64,000 nt of DNA from Diplonema papillatum (Eukaryota; Euglenozoa; Diplonemea; Diplonemida; Diplonemidae). A program made the position numbers and the translations under genes. Shown in pieces: positions 31,700 through 43,048 of this stretch. The notes under the pieces were generated by a model. That model made no database searches, had not been told where the DNA came from, and was given only the letters and a program-made list of their open reading frames with translations. Location: positions 22,501 through 86,500 of the forward strand of contig JAPJBO010000854.1 of assembly GCA_030068145.1 (NCBI GenBank), written 5' to 3'. Numbering within the stretch: position 1 is the stretch's first letter; each line of letters starts with the position of its first letter.

Positions 31700-32980
31700 C
31701 CCCATCCCGTTGCTCTCGCCCTCTCTCGCCGCACGGTCGAGGGAGCTGTGTTCACTGTATTGCAAAGATCTTTTCGTTTGTGCCCTTCTAGACCTTCTCC
31801 GTAGATCATTAATCCGTCTCCTTGAAATATGGTTCGTAGGCATAGGGTAGAACAGTACTTACCGGCCATCACGCAATTGGTGTATCGTGTAAAAAGGCTG
31901 TATCAGAATGGGTGGTATCTCGGCTGAAGATACCAGAAAAGTAAACGGTTGACGAACGACTTACGCCCGCTGTTGCAGTACGGGGGGAATACGAAGACTG
32001 GAAGCTTCCCGGAGAGAGGTGTCTCTGGCTCGTGAGAACACGTACACAGGGAATGAGAATGTCAGCACCCACCGAGTCTGCGATCTTCAGTGGAAGAAGA
32101 AGACGCAAGCAGCAGACGAGAAAGCGGGTGGGTTGTCGGGAAGAAGAAAAATATAAAAAGAAAAAGAAAAAGAAAAAGGCAGCTGCTGGTCCAGGAACGT
32201 GACGGTCAACCACAGCTTGCAAAGCTTGAGTCGGAGGCACTCAGTGTTACAACCCCGTCCGCTCTGCCCTGAGGCTGCCCGTCTCGACGAGCTTGTGTTC
32301 AGCGCGAGCGCCAAGTCCCAAGGTGCGCCACGCCTTGATGCTTTAGTTCGGGAAATCGGTAGCCACGGGCCCGTGGCTCTGCAGTACCGCCGAACACGTG
32401 AAGCTTGGCTCCCGTGTTGCAGGCTTTCCCTAGTACCTAGCAAGCAGCAGACGAAAAAGCGGGTGGGCTGTTGTCGGGAAAATAGGAGAAATATTCTAGA
32501 AAATTGGAAGGAGTGTATGCGAACGGGTCTCCCAAGAGCCCAGCGAGAAGGCAGCAGAGCGACTCAAGCATAAGCCGAACTTCACAAAACAAAGCAAAAG
32601 GGCGAAATGCACCTATCTGCACGTCCCGGCAGCGGCGGACCGCCTTCGAGCACGCAGGCCGACGAGACCCTGAGGACGCAAGAGACTATACTGATCGCTC
32701 CCCTAGGGATCCACGGTAAACACAACGAAATTTTGAAAGAGTGTATGCGACGTGTCTGCTCCCCAAAGCTCAGCAGTAAGGCAGCGAAGCGACTCAAGCA
32801 TGAGTTAGCGTCTGACCCAAACCCCCGCCTACCGAGCCCAAGCTGATCCTCACAAAACAAAACAAAAGGTCGAAATACACCTATCTGTACGTGCCACGAG
32901 ATCGTCGGAACACACACACACACAAAGTGTCGATGTTGGAGGAGTGGGTGGGAGCCCCAGTCCTGACTAGAGGGGGAGGA
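31700..32980. other. Non-coding with R10 and tandem repeats
   Basis: R10 at about 32185-32440. A GAAAAA-rich repeat pair starts with 'caagcagcagacga' at about 32107 and 32441. R14 (cacaaaacaaagcaaaag) at about 32582, and related copies at 32857, 33099 and 33560, precede the exon copies described next; a diverged one precedes the RWDD2-like gene at about 61990. Confidence 0.55.
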
Positions 32981-32983
32981 GGA

Positions 32984-33105
32984 TGCCGCGGCCAGCGGAC
33001 GGCTCCGATCCGAGGCTGTCGCCCAGGCGGGCGAAGGCGCGCGCGGTCCCGCCGGAGGCGTTCTACCTGGGGCACCCGATGGCCCCGCGGCGGCACAGCA
33101 AAAAC
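32984..33105 (+). pseudogene. Truncated copy of coiled-coil gene exon 1 (first)
   Basis: It has the same ATG context (gggaggaggatgccgcgg) and reads MPRPADGSDPRLSPRRAKAR to PMAPRRHS. It then breaks at 'cggcacagc' into R14 DNA. Confidence 0.75.
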
Positions 33106-33243
33106 AAAGCAAAAGGTCGAAATCCACCTATTTGTACGTCCCACGAGATCGTCGGAAGCACACACACAAAGTATCGAACCATGGCAGTGTCGATGTTGGG
33201 GGAGTGGGTGGGAGCCCCAGTCCTAGACTAGAAGGGGGGGAGG

Positions 33244-33400
33244 ATGCCGCGGCCAGCGGGCGGCGCCGATCCGAGGCTGTCGCCCAGGCGGGCGAAGGCG
33301 CGCGCGGTTCCACCGGAGGCGTTCTACCTGGGGCACCCGATGGCCCCGCGGCGGCACAGCAGCAGCGGCCCGCCTTCGAGCGCGCAGGCCGACGAGACCC
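33244..33400 (+). pseudogene. Truncated copy of coiled-coil gene exon 1 (second)
   Basis: It is nearly identical to the exon 463 bp downstream through MAPRRHSSSG. It then diverges at about 33380 into a tail that also occurs at about 32640-32790. It shares its upstream spacer with the intact exon. Confidence 0.8.
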
Positions 33401-33706
33401 TGAGGACGCAAGAGACTAAACTGATCGCTCCCCGGGTGATCCACGGTAAATACAACGAAATTTTGAAAGAGTGTATGCGACGTTTCTAGCCCAGCAGTAA
33501 GGCAGCGAAGCGAGTTAGCGTCTGACCCAAGCCCCCGCCCACCGAGCCCAAGCTGAGCCTCACAAAACAAAGCAAAAGGTCGAAATCCACCTATTTGTAC
33601 GTCCCACGAGATCGTCGGAAACACACACACAAAGTATCGAACCATGGCAGTGTCGATGTTGGGGGAGTGGGTGGGAGCCCCAGTCCTAGACTAGAAGGGG
33701 GGGAGG

Positions 33707-34005
33707 ATGCCGCGGCCAGCGGGCGGCGCCGATCCGAGGCTGTCGCCCAGGCGGGCGAAGGCGCGCGCGGTTCCACCGGAGGCGTTCTACCTGGGGCACC
33801 CGATGGCCCCGCGGCGGCACAGCAGCAGCGGGCCGCCGTCGAGTGCGCGGCGGGCGGGGCCCCGCAACCCGTCGCCCCACGCGCGCACCCGCGTCGGCCA
33901 GCAGCCGTCCCGGAGGGGCGGCGCGAAGGTGATGGTCCTGCCCCAGGACCCCGGCGCGGTGTCCGCAGTTCCCGCGTCCGACAACAACTCGCAGGCCTTC
34001 GGCAG
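33707..34005 (+). CDS. Coiled-coil protein, exon 1
   Basis: This is the first coding exon of a predicted 654-residue protein (exons 33707-34005, 36344-36893, 37658-38353, 42442-42861). It encodes MPRPAGGADPRLSPRRAKAR, a basic, Pro/Ser-rich disordered head, and ends in frame at a 2-base phase before gtccgc. The ATG is conserved in two truncated tandem copies upstream. The frame is also open a few codons 5' to an AG at 33693, so an upstream exon (for example the gene ending 26205) cannot be excluded. Function unknown; probably structural. Confidence 0.65.
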
Positions 34006-36343
34006 GTCCGCCCCCCTTCTCTTTTACATTTTATTCACACGGCGCAGACGGGACCAGTGCGGTGTTGAGCACATATCCATTCCAAGCACGTCCTTGCAAT
34101 CCCCCTCTTTTACATTTTCTTCGAAGAAGACTGGGGGCTGAATGAGACAGTGTCCTGCCTAAGCATTTAACTAAGATTCCCTCAAGGTTTCATACCCTAC
34201 TTTGGGAGCTGAACGCCCCCTTCAGGGTGGCTATTTTTTTCATTGGTTCCGCGTTCGCGCGCGCGGAAAACTTTGAGAAATCCCGGAAAGAAGAAGAAAG
34301 AAGAAGAAAAAAAAAAAGAAAAAGAAAAAGGCCGCCCTCACTGAGGACGGATGTCATCAGCAAGGACGTAGCAATCGTCGCAGAGGTGGGTGAAGTTAGG
34401 GTCCGTCCACTTTGATCCCGGAAAAAAAGATAGTTTGAAAAAAAAAAAAATAGTAGTTTGGCTCCGTGGCACGTCATGGCACTGTGATACTACCACATTT
34501 TCACAACATTACGTCCACAAATCCAGGGTTTTGCCCAAAACGGTAAAGTTGCCCAAGATTTTACCCAAAACGGTATGGTTACTCAGGTTTTGTGCAGTCG
34601 AGCTACTGCAGTACGTCTTGACAGCTCGCAACGTAAAACCGCCCGAGCCAGCCACGCGTTAGACCTCAAAAGGAAATACCGTGCGTGTTGCTCCCTTGCA
34701 AGAGCTCGCTGAGTGCAAGTCGCGGGTGATCCTGTTCAATCGTATGGTCACCTACTACCCGTTCGACTTCGTGCGCTTGTACAAAGAGGGCCGCACCCCA
34801 TTCCAAAAGCTGACAAAGATCTTGCTCAGCCTTGATGGACTTCCTGTGGCGACGTTGCTGACGGAACGCAAGGGCGTCAACAAGGCCGCCGATCCCCCGC
34901 TGGACGCTTGAAAACTGACAACAACAAGAGCGAAGTTTCGCCGAGCTGCTTGCTATGCTTTGGGTTTCAGAATCGAAGTCTTTTGCGCTACGCAACACAG
35001 CGCAGATGACCCCACACGTGACTGGCAGAAAGATGTCATCGACGCAAGGAAGTTCATCTTGGAAGGAGCCGGAAACCAAACTGACGGCAACATCTGAGCT
35101 CGAGCCCTTTGCGCTCGACACCGTGCTGCTGGGACTGCCTGTTTGCGTCATGCCCGGTCAGATTCCTGCAACAGCTCACCAGCATTTCGATTGGGTGTAC
35201 AAGTACAGAGCCGGAGGTTGTGAGCGGACACACTATTTTGAGTGCCCATCTGAGTTGAGAACACGTTTAACGGGCTTGGGACGAAGTTTCATAAGAGCAA
35301 TGGGAAATTAACTCGTCAACTTTGTGACAGGGGTACGCAAATGTGCCCCGTACATCAACAAAGCAGCTGCTCGCGCAACTTCCCGGAACGGACTTCACGG
35401 CGGAGGAGTTTAACAAGATCGTGTACCGCACGTCTTCGAGCAATTGTCGAATAACGACGATTACTGGGAGGTTTTGCATCAGTTTCTTGAAGAGTGCGGC
35501 ATGGCTGTAGACGACAGGCGTCACGGAGAAATCGCGCGGTTAACATCGGAGCTCTCTCCAGCATTCTGAGGAGGAGGTTCAGAAAAGGCTTCCGGAGGAT
35601 GCTATCATTCCTTCCGAGCCTTGGGCGCGGATAGTAGCACGTAAAAGCGACGCTTCGCTATGGTCTTCGCCACACAGTCGCGTGCGGGCAGAAAACACCG
35701 CGTCGATGCTGTTTCTTGCCGGTGCGTATGTGCAAGATCACTGCGTCTGGCTAAGAAACACATTCGGGCCTATAATCAGGATGGTTGCCCAAGACGAAGG
35801 CCATCATCCCTGTGGGTGAGCCACAGCAAGCCGTGCAACCGTAATGCGGCAGAAGAGAACAGTCTAGAACACAGTAGGCCGCCAGCAAAAAGATAAACAC
35901 TTCCCAAATCCAAATTTGAGTGTTTCAACAGCTGTTGTTGGGGCTTTTTTTTGACGTTTTCGGGCATGCCCTTGATGCTAGCACCGACTGGCAGTGGTCT
36001 GTCTAAACCCTATGAATGAAATGAACTAATATTTCCCCCCCCTATTGCTTACGAGGAATTGAATTCGCCTGTGTTCTAGCAGGACGGGTAGTCCTGGTTG
36101 ACGAGCTACGAACAGCCGCCTGACAAACCAGCCACGCACCGCTGTCCTGCCTGCAGACACTTATATTCTGCGCTGGCCCTGCCGACGCCGGTGCTCGTGC
36201 CGGCGCCACCGCACCCGACGCCGCAGCTCCTCAACCATGCGTGAAAAGCAGACAGTGCTGCCTAAACATTGAACTACGATTGATGTCTTTGCAACACCCG
36301 CAAAACTTACACTCTAAAACAGCCGAGGGATCTCTCCGCAGAG
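34006..36343 (+). other. Intron 1 of coiled-coil gene
   Basis: Donor gtccgc, acceptor in 'ctctccgcagag'. It contains a partial R2, two R6 copies, and a decayed coding-like stretch at 34680-35580 (for example MVTYYPFDFVRLYKEGRTPF) with stops and shifts, possibly an old mobile element. A 55-bp copy of exon 2 lies at about 36180-36237. Confidence 0.6.
36180..36237 (+). pseudogene. Short copy of part of exon 2
   Basis: It matches 36541-36599 (ccgacgccggtgctcgtgcc, then cacccgacgccgcagctcct) with a small deletion. No flanking exon sequence is copied. Confidence 0.8.
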
Positions 36344-36893
36344 CATGCACGAGCAGTACCAGCAAGTCCCGGCGTCGGAGGACATCATGAAGCAGTTGGA
36401 GGGGACTGCCGCGCAGAGGGAGCGTCTCGACCACCAGGACCGCCAGCTCGAAACCCTCCGGGAGCAGGTCCGCGCGCAGCAGGAGATCATGCAGCAGATG
36501 CTCCAGCAGCAGCAGCAGTTCCACGAGCTCCAGCTCGCCCAGCCGACGCCGGTGCTCGTGCCGGCGGCGCCGCCGCCGCACCCGACGCCGCAGCTCCTCT
36601 CGCAGTACCCTCCGCCTCGGCCGTTATCGCGCGCCGCGTCTTCGCCTCGCGCCGCGTCGCCGAGTGGCACGCTGCTGCCGCACGATTCTTTCGGCATGCA
36701 GATGCCGTTCGACCCGGTGCACATCTTGTCCCGGCCGCTCGACGAGCTGCTCATCCTATGCCCCGCTTTCCGCCGCAACTTCGACGACTGCGACGAGTAC
36801 CGCCGATCGCAGATCCGGCTGGCGTGGGACACCGGCGCCGCCTGGCTGCTGCCGCTGGTCCACGATTGCTGGGCGCAAGACAACTTCGCCCCG
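36344..36893 (+). CDS. Coiled-coil protein, exon 2
   Basis: Read after exon 1 the junction gives ...QAFG-S-MHEQYQQVP. It encodes a Gln-rich coiled coil (LDHQDRQLETLREQVRAQQE, QQMLQQQQQF), a Pro-rich linker, and a small globular motif (DPVHILSRPLDELLILCPAF then RRNFDDCDEYRRSQIRLAWD). The donor ccg/gtatgt at 36893/36894 is phase 0. The globular part is well formed but I do not recognise its family. Confidence 0.75.
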
Positions 36894-37137
36894 GTATGTC
36901 CGGCCGTTCTACCCTCTCGAGCGAAATATGTACGCATGTTTAATGGCGAAATTTAAATTGTGTTGAACGTTTACGCCCGCCACTCAACCCTGATTTACCT
37001 GTGTTTCGTGTGGGCTGCAGCACATTTACCTCCTTTGAGATTGGAATAACCCGGAGGTCACCCGGAGACCTTAAAACCCGGATCCTCAAGCGAACACTCA
37101 CACGAAACTCATCGTACCTTCACCCCGTCGCTCGCAG

Positions 37138-37410
37138 GTTGGATTCCCAGCGCCGATGCAGAGCCTGATCCCCCCGATCCACCCCGCCCCCGGGCGCCGC
37201 TCGAGAGCCCGCCGGTGCAGCCGCGGCCGCACGACAGCCGCAGCGAGATCAAAGCGAACATCGCGAGGGAGATCGCGGCGCAGAGCTGGCGCAGCAGCAG
37301 CAGCAGCCGCAGCGGGGGGGCTTCGCCGCCGCACGAGTTCCAGCCGCACTACGCGATGAGCCAGCTCAGCAACCAAAGCGAGGGGATTCCGGCGACCTGC
37401 GGAGTACAAT
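37138..37410 (+). pseudogene. Frameshifted upstream copy of exon 3
   Basis: It starts with an identical acceptor (cgtcgctcgcag/gttggattcc) and matches exon 3 for about 270 bp. A deletion at the PGTPRGRAPLE position shifts the frame, and the copy ends without a donor. R7 (37060-37110) lies just upstream, and an inverted R7 follows at about 37445-37490. Confidence 0.85.
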
Positions 37411-37657
37411 TAGGAGCATCACAGCAGCTTAACGGACCTGAGTTTTTAGAGTTATAGTTCGCTTGAGAATCCGGGATTTTAGAGTTTTTATTCGATTTGT
37501 CATATGCTAAAATATACTTCCGAGTAGGCACGATGTGTCGAACGCAAACAGGTCAAATCATGGTAGTGTTTCTTGACAGCCAGATGACTGTTATTATATT
37601 GGGCCCCCTCCTCTTTAATACCCGAAGATTATTGTACCTTCACCCCGTCGCTCGCAG

Positions 37658-38353
37658 GTTGGATTCCCGGCAGAAGCGGAGCCGATGCAGAGCCTGATCC
37701 CCCCGATCCACCCCGCCCCGGGCACGCCGCGCGGCCGGGCGCCGCTCGAGAGCCCGCCGGTGCAGCCGCGGCCGCACGACAGCCGCAGCGAGATCGAAGC
37801 GAACATCGCGAGCGAGATCGCGGCGCAGAGCTGGGCGCAGCAGCAGCAGCCGCAGCAACGGGGGGCTTCGCCGCCGCACGAGTTCCAGCCCCACTACGCG
37901 ACGAGCCAGCTCAGCAACCAAAGCGAGGCGCTGCCGGCTACCGACGTACCGGTTGGGGCCGTGGTGCTGTCCCTCGGGCACGAGACCCGCGAAGCACTGC
38001 TCGTGCGGGTGGAGCTGCTGCTGAAGCAGATCGCCGAAAAAGACGAGACCCTGACCTCCATCAAGCAGCTGCAGCAGCAGGCCGAGGCGCAGTGGGCCGC
38101 CCAGCTGCAGGCGGCCGAGGCGTCGCACGGGCAGCAGCTGGCCCAGCTGCAGAAGACCATAGACGTCCTGCAGCAGAGCTTGCAGGCCACGGAGGCCGCG
38201 GCGCGGAGAACGCCGGAAGGCGAGGCGGCGCGGCTGCTCTCCGAGAGCGAACAGCGATTCGCGGACGCGAAGCAGAAGAACGAAGAGCTAGCCACCAGCT
38301 ACAGCAGGCTGCAGGCGCAGTGCCAAGACATGGAACGTACGCTGCGCCGGAAG
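37658..38353 (+). CDS. Coiled-coil protein, exon 3
   Basis: The acceptor cgctcgcag ends at 37657. It reads VGFPAEAEPMQSLIPPIHPA in phase 0 from exon 2. Residues 284-400 are Pro/Gln-rich; from LSLGHETREALLVRVELLLK onward there is one long heptad-patterned coiled coil (EKDETLTSIKQLQQQAEAQW, QLQKTIDVLQQSLQATEAAA). The exon ends MERTLRRK at donor gtgtgc (38354). The coil continues smoothly into exon 4, which supports the splice. Confidence 0.78.
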
Positions 38354-39623
38354 GTGTGCATCTCCCCCCTTAGGGCAGGGTGTGCAGTAAACGCTTAGTA
38401 ATGGGGTGGCCATGGTCATCGGGTCGACGGGGAGGATCACAAATTATCATGGGCTGTCATGTGATCTGTTGTGATTCCGTGTGATTTTTGTTGATTTCTT
38501 GTGATTTAGAACGATTTTTTTGTGATTTTTACTGATTCCTTGTGATCTAGAACGATTTTCTGTGAGGTCGTCAGCAGGCAGATGCTGTAGTGCACCTGTT
38601 TTAGCGGTTTACCTGTGGGCAGTTTTTTTTAGAGAGTGTTAACACAACCACTTTTGGAATAAAGAGGATGCTTTCAGCACCATGGACCCAGCCAATGTCG
38701 CAGCCCTGCCGAACCGGTTACGCACGTCGCGGTCACGTGCAGATGAGTGTGGGGTGCATGGATTTGGCAGATCTGTTCTCCAAGCTCGAATTGTTGGGGA
38801 TGGAGCTTTCTTCTGGGACTGTATTCGGTTACAACGGTGACGAGTGGGTATTGTTGGGATCCGGTATTCCCTTCTCCTGCTTCAGCCGCGTCGTATTGCA
38901 GGACCCTGTGCACTCTCGTGCAGCTTCAGCATCTACGATTCCCGTTGTCCCCTTTCCTGCAGACGTTCTCGGTCGGAGTCTCCTCAGTGCATGTCCCCTC
39001 AGCACACGACAAGCTGTACGCGCAGCAGATTATTTGGCGCAGGAATGCGCAGACGAAGGTATCCCGATAAGAATACAAAGCCTGACGCGGCACACCGCAC
39101 GAGCTCTCTGCCTGCGAGAGCTGTACCTGCGAGACGCGCTCTTCTCCCGCCTTGTCGGAACGGCAGTTCTTGGACTGGAAACAGCTGCCACTCCTCTGAG
39201 CTGGAGCAAAAGCGGGTACCGCAGTACTGCCACTTGGACCGATGCCAAGACCGGCAAAAACATGTCGTACCCGCTCTACAGGGCTGGGGTGCGGTACGGA
39301 GGTAGACAGGGGCAGCGACAGCGACTTCGCTTCAAAGCTAAAGCAGCTGTCCGGCTACGTCCACGACAACGCGGCTTTCACGCAGTGGCTGCGTAAAAAG
39401 TCCGTTGTTCTGCAAGGTTCCTTGTTCTGGGAGAAAGTGAGCGGCATTCGCTTCGGTGGACTGACGGCTGCAGCCTACGCGCTCACGCGTGTTGTCGGGG
39501 ACAAGCGCATGTTTGAATGGGCTTTGTCGTGAATTGCTGTCAGTGGCGCACGAGGTAAGTCTGTGCCTGCGCTGCAAAAGTTTTTTGCAGACCTCGTGAA
39601 CCACGTTTTGAGCCTCATCTACT

Positions 39624-39657
<34 letters not shown>

Positions 39658-39700
39658 TTCTAATTAAAGACGCGCATGAATGGACCAATGAGATTCCTAC
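39624..39700 (+). rRNA. Large-subunit rRNA fragment
   Basis: ctatgactctcttaaggtag, then ccaaatgcctcgtc and gacgcgcatgaatgga, is the universally conserved core of eukaryotic LSU rRNA (domain IV). Only about 77 nt are present, so this is a fragment, not a gene. Confidence 0.92.
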
Positions 39701-40133
39701 ATGTTCACCGACGGGCTCATGCGACGGGCCCGTCGCGTCACAGTTTTTGAGCCGAGTTGTCCTCAGACATCGAGGAACTTTTGGCTTTTCGTTGCTGCGC
39801 AGTTTGCTGCAGCTGCTTCCGCGCCAGGGGACTTCTGCAGTGAGCGGCAACTCGTGCGGGACATGTTCGGTGATGAACCGGCGAGATCTCGATGTGATGA
39901 AAGGGGCGAATAACTTGTTGCATGCTATGGCGTACAACAACGACAATTGTGCGACAGAGCGTAGCCTCACCTGGGTTGACGAAAAAGTGTCCCTGGCAGT
40001 TATCCCCAAAGGCGAAGAAAAGACTTCGAGACGAGGCCAAAGAAGCAGGCGCCAAAAGACAGAAGTCGCCGGCCACTCAGCAGACGAGCAAAGGAACCAG
40101 CATCCGCAAGTAGCAGATACCGTAAACAGAAAT

Positions 40134-40189
40134 AAGTTGGACCGGACAAAACGCCAACTCACCTATTTTGAGCTCTCGCGGTCCAACTT
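40134..40189. repeat. Short palindromic repeat, left of pair
   Basis: aagttggaccg and cggtccaactt form perfect 11-bp inverted ends. A diverged direct copy lies at 41099-41151 (extending to about 41163). Confidence 0.75.
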
Positions 40190-40574
40190 TTTTCGGGGGG
40201 TCCTGTGTACTTAGTGAAATCTCGCGGCTGGCCACTGAACAGCACTCGCTTCACCTCCGTAGTTTGATATCGTCGCGCATGAGCCCGCCACCGGTGTTCT
40301 AGAACACTGCGCGGCACTGCGTACCCCGCCGTGTCCCATCAAGCACCAACCATTGGTAGCCATGGCCCTGTGGTAGGTAATCACAAGCGAAAGGATGCTT
40401 GATCGCGATCGGTTGTGGTTGTCGTGCCGAGGGCCCATTGCTTTGGTAGAGCAAACGCAAAAATGCAGAGTGTAAACGAGGTGGATCGAGGTTGGCCGAC
40501 AGTGAAGGAAAAAGTATGAGCCCAGTCTACCGACAGAGTGTTTGCACTTTCTAAGCACTCCGGTTCAGCAGACG

Positions 40575-41035
40575 CCTTCACTATTCCTCATGCTGAGTTG
40601 CTGACGAAGGACGTAGTCACAGCGCCAGTCACCCGGGCAACAGTAAGCAGCATGAACAGCTGCTTTTCTGACAACAGGGCCGGACGGCCCCTTGTTTCCC
40701 GCCACTGTCTTCCCGTCATCGAGTTTGACAGAATCGTCATAAAACCGCTTCGCGCCTCCTTTGGACAGCGGTCTCTCGTTCCCGTCCGCTGACCACTGCC
40801 TGATTGCACCGTTCAAGCCGTTCGCCCTTACGTAGTTCACGATCTTTTCCTTGTCGGTTTCGCACCACTCCACCCCCTTCTTGCCATGGCGAAGTGCTCT
40901 TTGCCTTGTTCTTGTCGCGCACTTCTGCTTGGATCGCCAACGCCTGCTTCTTTGTCACCGCGCCGTTTCCTGCCACGGCTTGTTCGAGTGCTTCGCATCT
41001 CTCGCGTTCGGCTACCCATTTGGCAAGAGACATTT
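40575..41035 (-). pseudogene. Decayed transposase-like gene
   Basis: On the - strand three frames continue one another: MSLAKWVAERERCEALEQAV; then KEKIVNYVRANGLNGAIRQW and LSKGGAKRFYDDSVKLDDGK, a helix-turn-helix-like part; then RGRPALLSEKQLFMLLTVAR, resembling the GRP-linker seen after HTH domains of some DDE transposases. Two frameshifts separate them. No catalytic domain is seen. It lies between the two palindromic repeats. Confidence 0.4.
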
Positions 41036-41872
41036 CTTATTTCACCTGATGCCCCTCGGCCCAACCCCGACTACGTGGAAACGTGCCCGGGCGGAAATAA
41101 GGTGGGCCGGACAAAATGGTCCAATTGGTTTGTCGTCGTGCGGTCCAACTTTTGTCCGGTCCGATGCTAGCATCAAGTCTTTTTGGGTGAAAGGGGCTAA
41201 AGGGAGAGTAAACCTGGGAAAATCTGCCCCGAACACTAAACTACGACTTTTCCTCCGAGTACTAATTTCGGGTTTGATTGAACCAGCCGTCAGCCTGCTA
41301 GCCAGAACGCCTCCGATTGCGTCACTATCGGCGCAGTCATCCTCTGTGACAGGGCCGCGGTTCGCGCCGCGCCTCCGACGTAGCGACTTCCGCCCGCCGT
41401 AGTCGCGCTTTCTTCGTGTTTACTCTGTCGTCCCCTCCTGTGTCTTCACATTAAACTGCATCTTCCCTCATCTACTGAAAGAAGAAAATCCGCGATCTGT
41501 CCGGCTAGTCAAGAATTCGAGAGTTTCGTGCCGCTTATCTTACCCCTTCCTCTTTGTCTGACTTGCGCTACTACTTCACCAAGCCCGAAGGAATGCGAAG
41601 AGTTCAGCCTTCCATACGCATAGACGCCCCAGTCATGTCGTCTCGTGCCCAGAACGTTGCGTTTCTGACGCCCACTATGCCTGCTGCGTGAGCAGTCTAC
41701 ACTTCCTGCAACGTCACAACGTGGTACGCCACAACTGACAGGTGATAGATACAGCAGGGTAGCCAGGTTTGAAGGAATCCTGCATTTTGCGTTGTTTTGT
41801 GATCCTCTGCGTTATTTTCTGATTGGAATTGACCGTATGTGATATCATGTGATTTTTCTTCTTCTTCTCTTC

Positions 41873-41951
41873 TGGAGTCACGTAGCGAAAAGCTGGCATA
41901 GTGTGGTACTCATTTGCTTGCAAATGACTCCCCACTAACGCAACAAGACGA
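41873..41951. mobile_element. Second copy of hairpin element R13
   Basis: The flanks match the 31.5-kb copy; stem catttgc/gcaaatg at 41911-41926. It interrupts T-rich gtgatttt repeats, with 'ttttctt' on both sides. Confidence 0.65.
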
Positions 41952-42441
41952 CGAATTTTCTTGATTTTTTGTGATTTGGATTGATTTTTTGGGATTCCAA
42001 AAGTTGACCCATGACAATTTGTGATTCCCCCCGTCAACCCGATGACCATGACCACCCCAAGTAAACGCCTTTACTCCACATGAGTAAATGTAAACGTAAA
42101 CGTTTATAAACGGTAAATGTTTACGTTTGCTTCTGCTACTCTTGCTGTTGGTGAAGGGGTTTGCTGGTTTCTACTTTGCCTTCGCAGCATCCTGCACTGC
42201 AGCGTTGAGCAAGAGCCTCATATGCCACCCTTCTTCTTTTCCTTACCCTGGGGTACAGCCACTGAGGGCCTCGGGCAAGTGTTACAATACTCAACCGACT
42301 CAACAGGCCGAAAGAACGTGAATGTGCCAGGCTGGAAGCCTAGCAAAGGCTGTGCTGAGGGCCGGACCCTAACGCACCGGAATTTCAAGCGAACTTTAAC
42401 TCTAGTGCATTTTTTGAAAGAGCCCGCACCTAAACCTGCAG

Positions 42442-42861
42442 GACCAAGAGCTGCGCGACAAGGACAAACACCTCACGAACCAGTCCCTCGAGCTCGCGGA
42501 CCTGCGCGCCGCGGTGTGGGACCTGCAGACGAAGGTCAAGCCGGGGTCGCCCCCGCACACGCTCCCCGGGCGCGAGTCTGCGCGAGAGTACTCGGGCAGC
42601 CGGCCGATCGACGCCTACAACTCGCCACCGGCGGGCCCCGCGCCCGCCAACATGGACCGCGGCGCCGGCCTCGTCGAGGCACGGAACATCTCGCCCGAAA
42701 AAAACCGGCTCGCCGCCCCGATCCCATCGTCCTTGCCGCCGCCCGTGCCGGATTCGGCGGCCGGCAACGCTGCGTCCGCCGGCTCTGGCGGCGCGCCGCG
42801 GAGGTATTCGTTTGCTTCTGAACCCCGTACACGCATGACATCAAAGTGTGACAAAGCATGA
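42442..42861 (+). CDS. Coiled-coil protein, exon 4
   Basis: Acceptor aaacctgcag ends at 42441. In phase 0 it continues the coil (DQELRDKDKHLTNQSLELAD, LRAAVWDLQTKV) and then a disordered Pro/Ser/Gly tail ending TSKCDKA, with a stop at 42859-42861. R7 (about 42365-42407) lies 35 nt upstream. The 4.1-kb intron is the longest here. Confidence 0.75.
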   Translation, partial: DQELRDKDKHLTNQSLELADLRAAVWDLQTKVKPGSPPHTLPGRESAREYSGSRPIDAYNSPPAGPAPANMDRGAGLVEARNISPEKNRLAAPIPSSLPPPVPDSAAGNAASAGSGGAPRRYSFASEPRTRMTSKCDKA

Positions 42862-43048
42862 CACGAAAGTGTGAAGCCAATTCAACCCAACAACTAACAA
42901 ACTTGCGAACGGGATGAAAGGAATGGTTTGGGCGTATCAACGCCCACCAAGACGATCACCGGGGCAAGGGAGGGTGGGAAATTGTTTTTTTTTCCTTTAT
43001 CACGAACTGCGGCCTGCTGCTGATCTGTTATCAAGCAAATTGAACAAT

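Larger units (their letters stand above)
38395..42062. mobile_element. TIR element in intron 3, about 3.7 kb
   Basis: Left end ggggtggccatggtcatcgg (38402) and right end, reversed, ggggtggtcatggtcatcgg (to about 42059) extend as inverted repeats for about 50 bp, through acgggg and atcacaaatt. AGTAAACGC flanks both sides (about 38387-38395 and 42060-42068), a possible 9-bp target duplication. Inside are decayed frames (38668-39540, GDEWVLLGSGIPFS; 39341-39530, FTQWLRKKSVVLQGSLFWEK), an rRNA fragment, a transposase-like remnant, T-rich repeats and a copy of R13. The element interrupts no exon. Confidence 0.6.
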
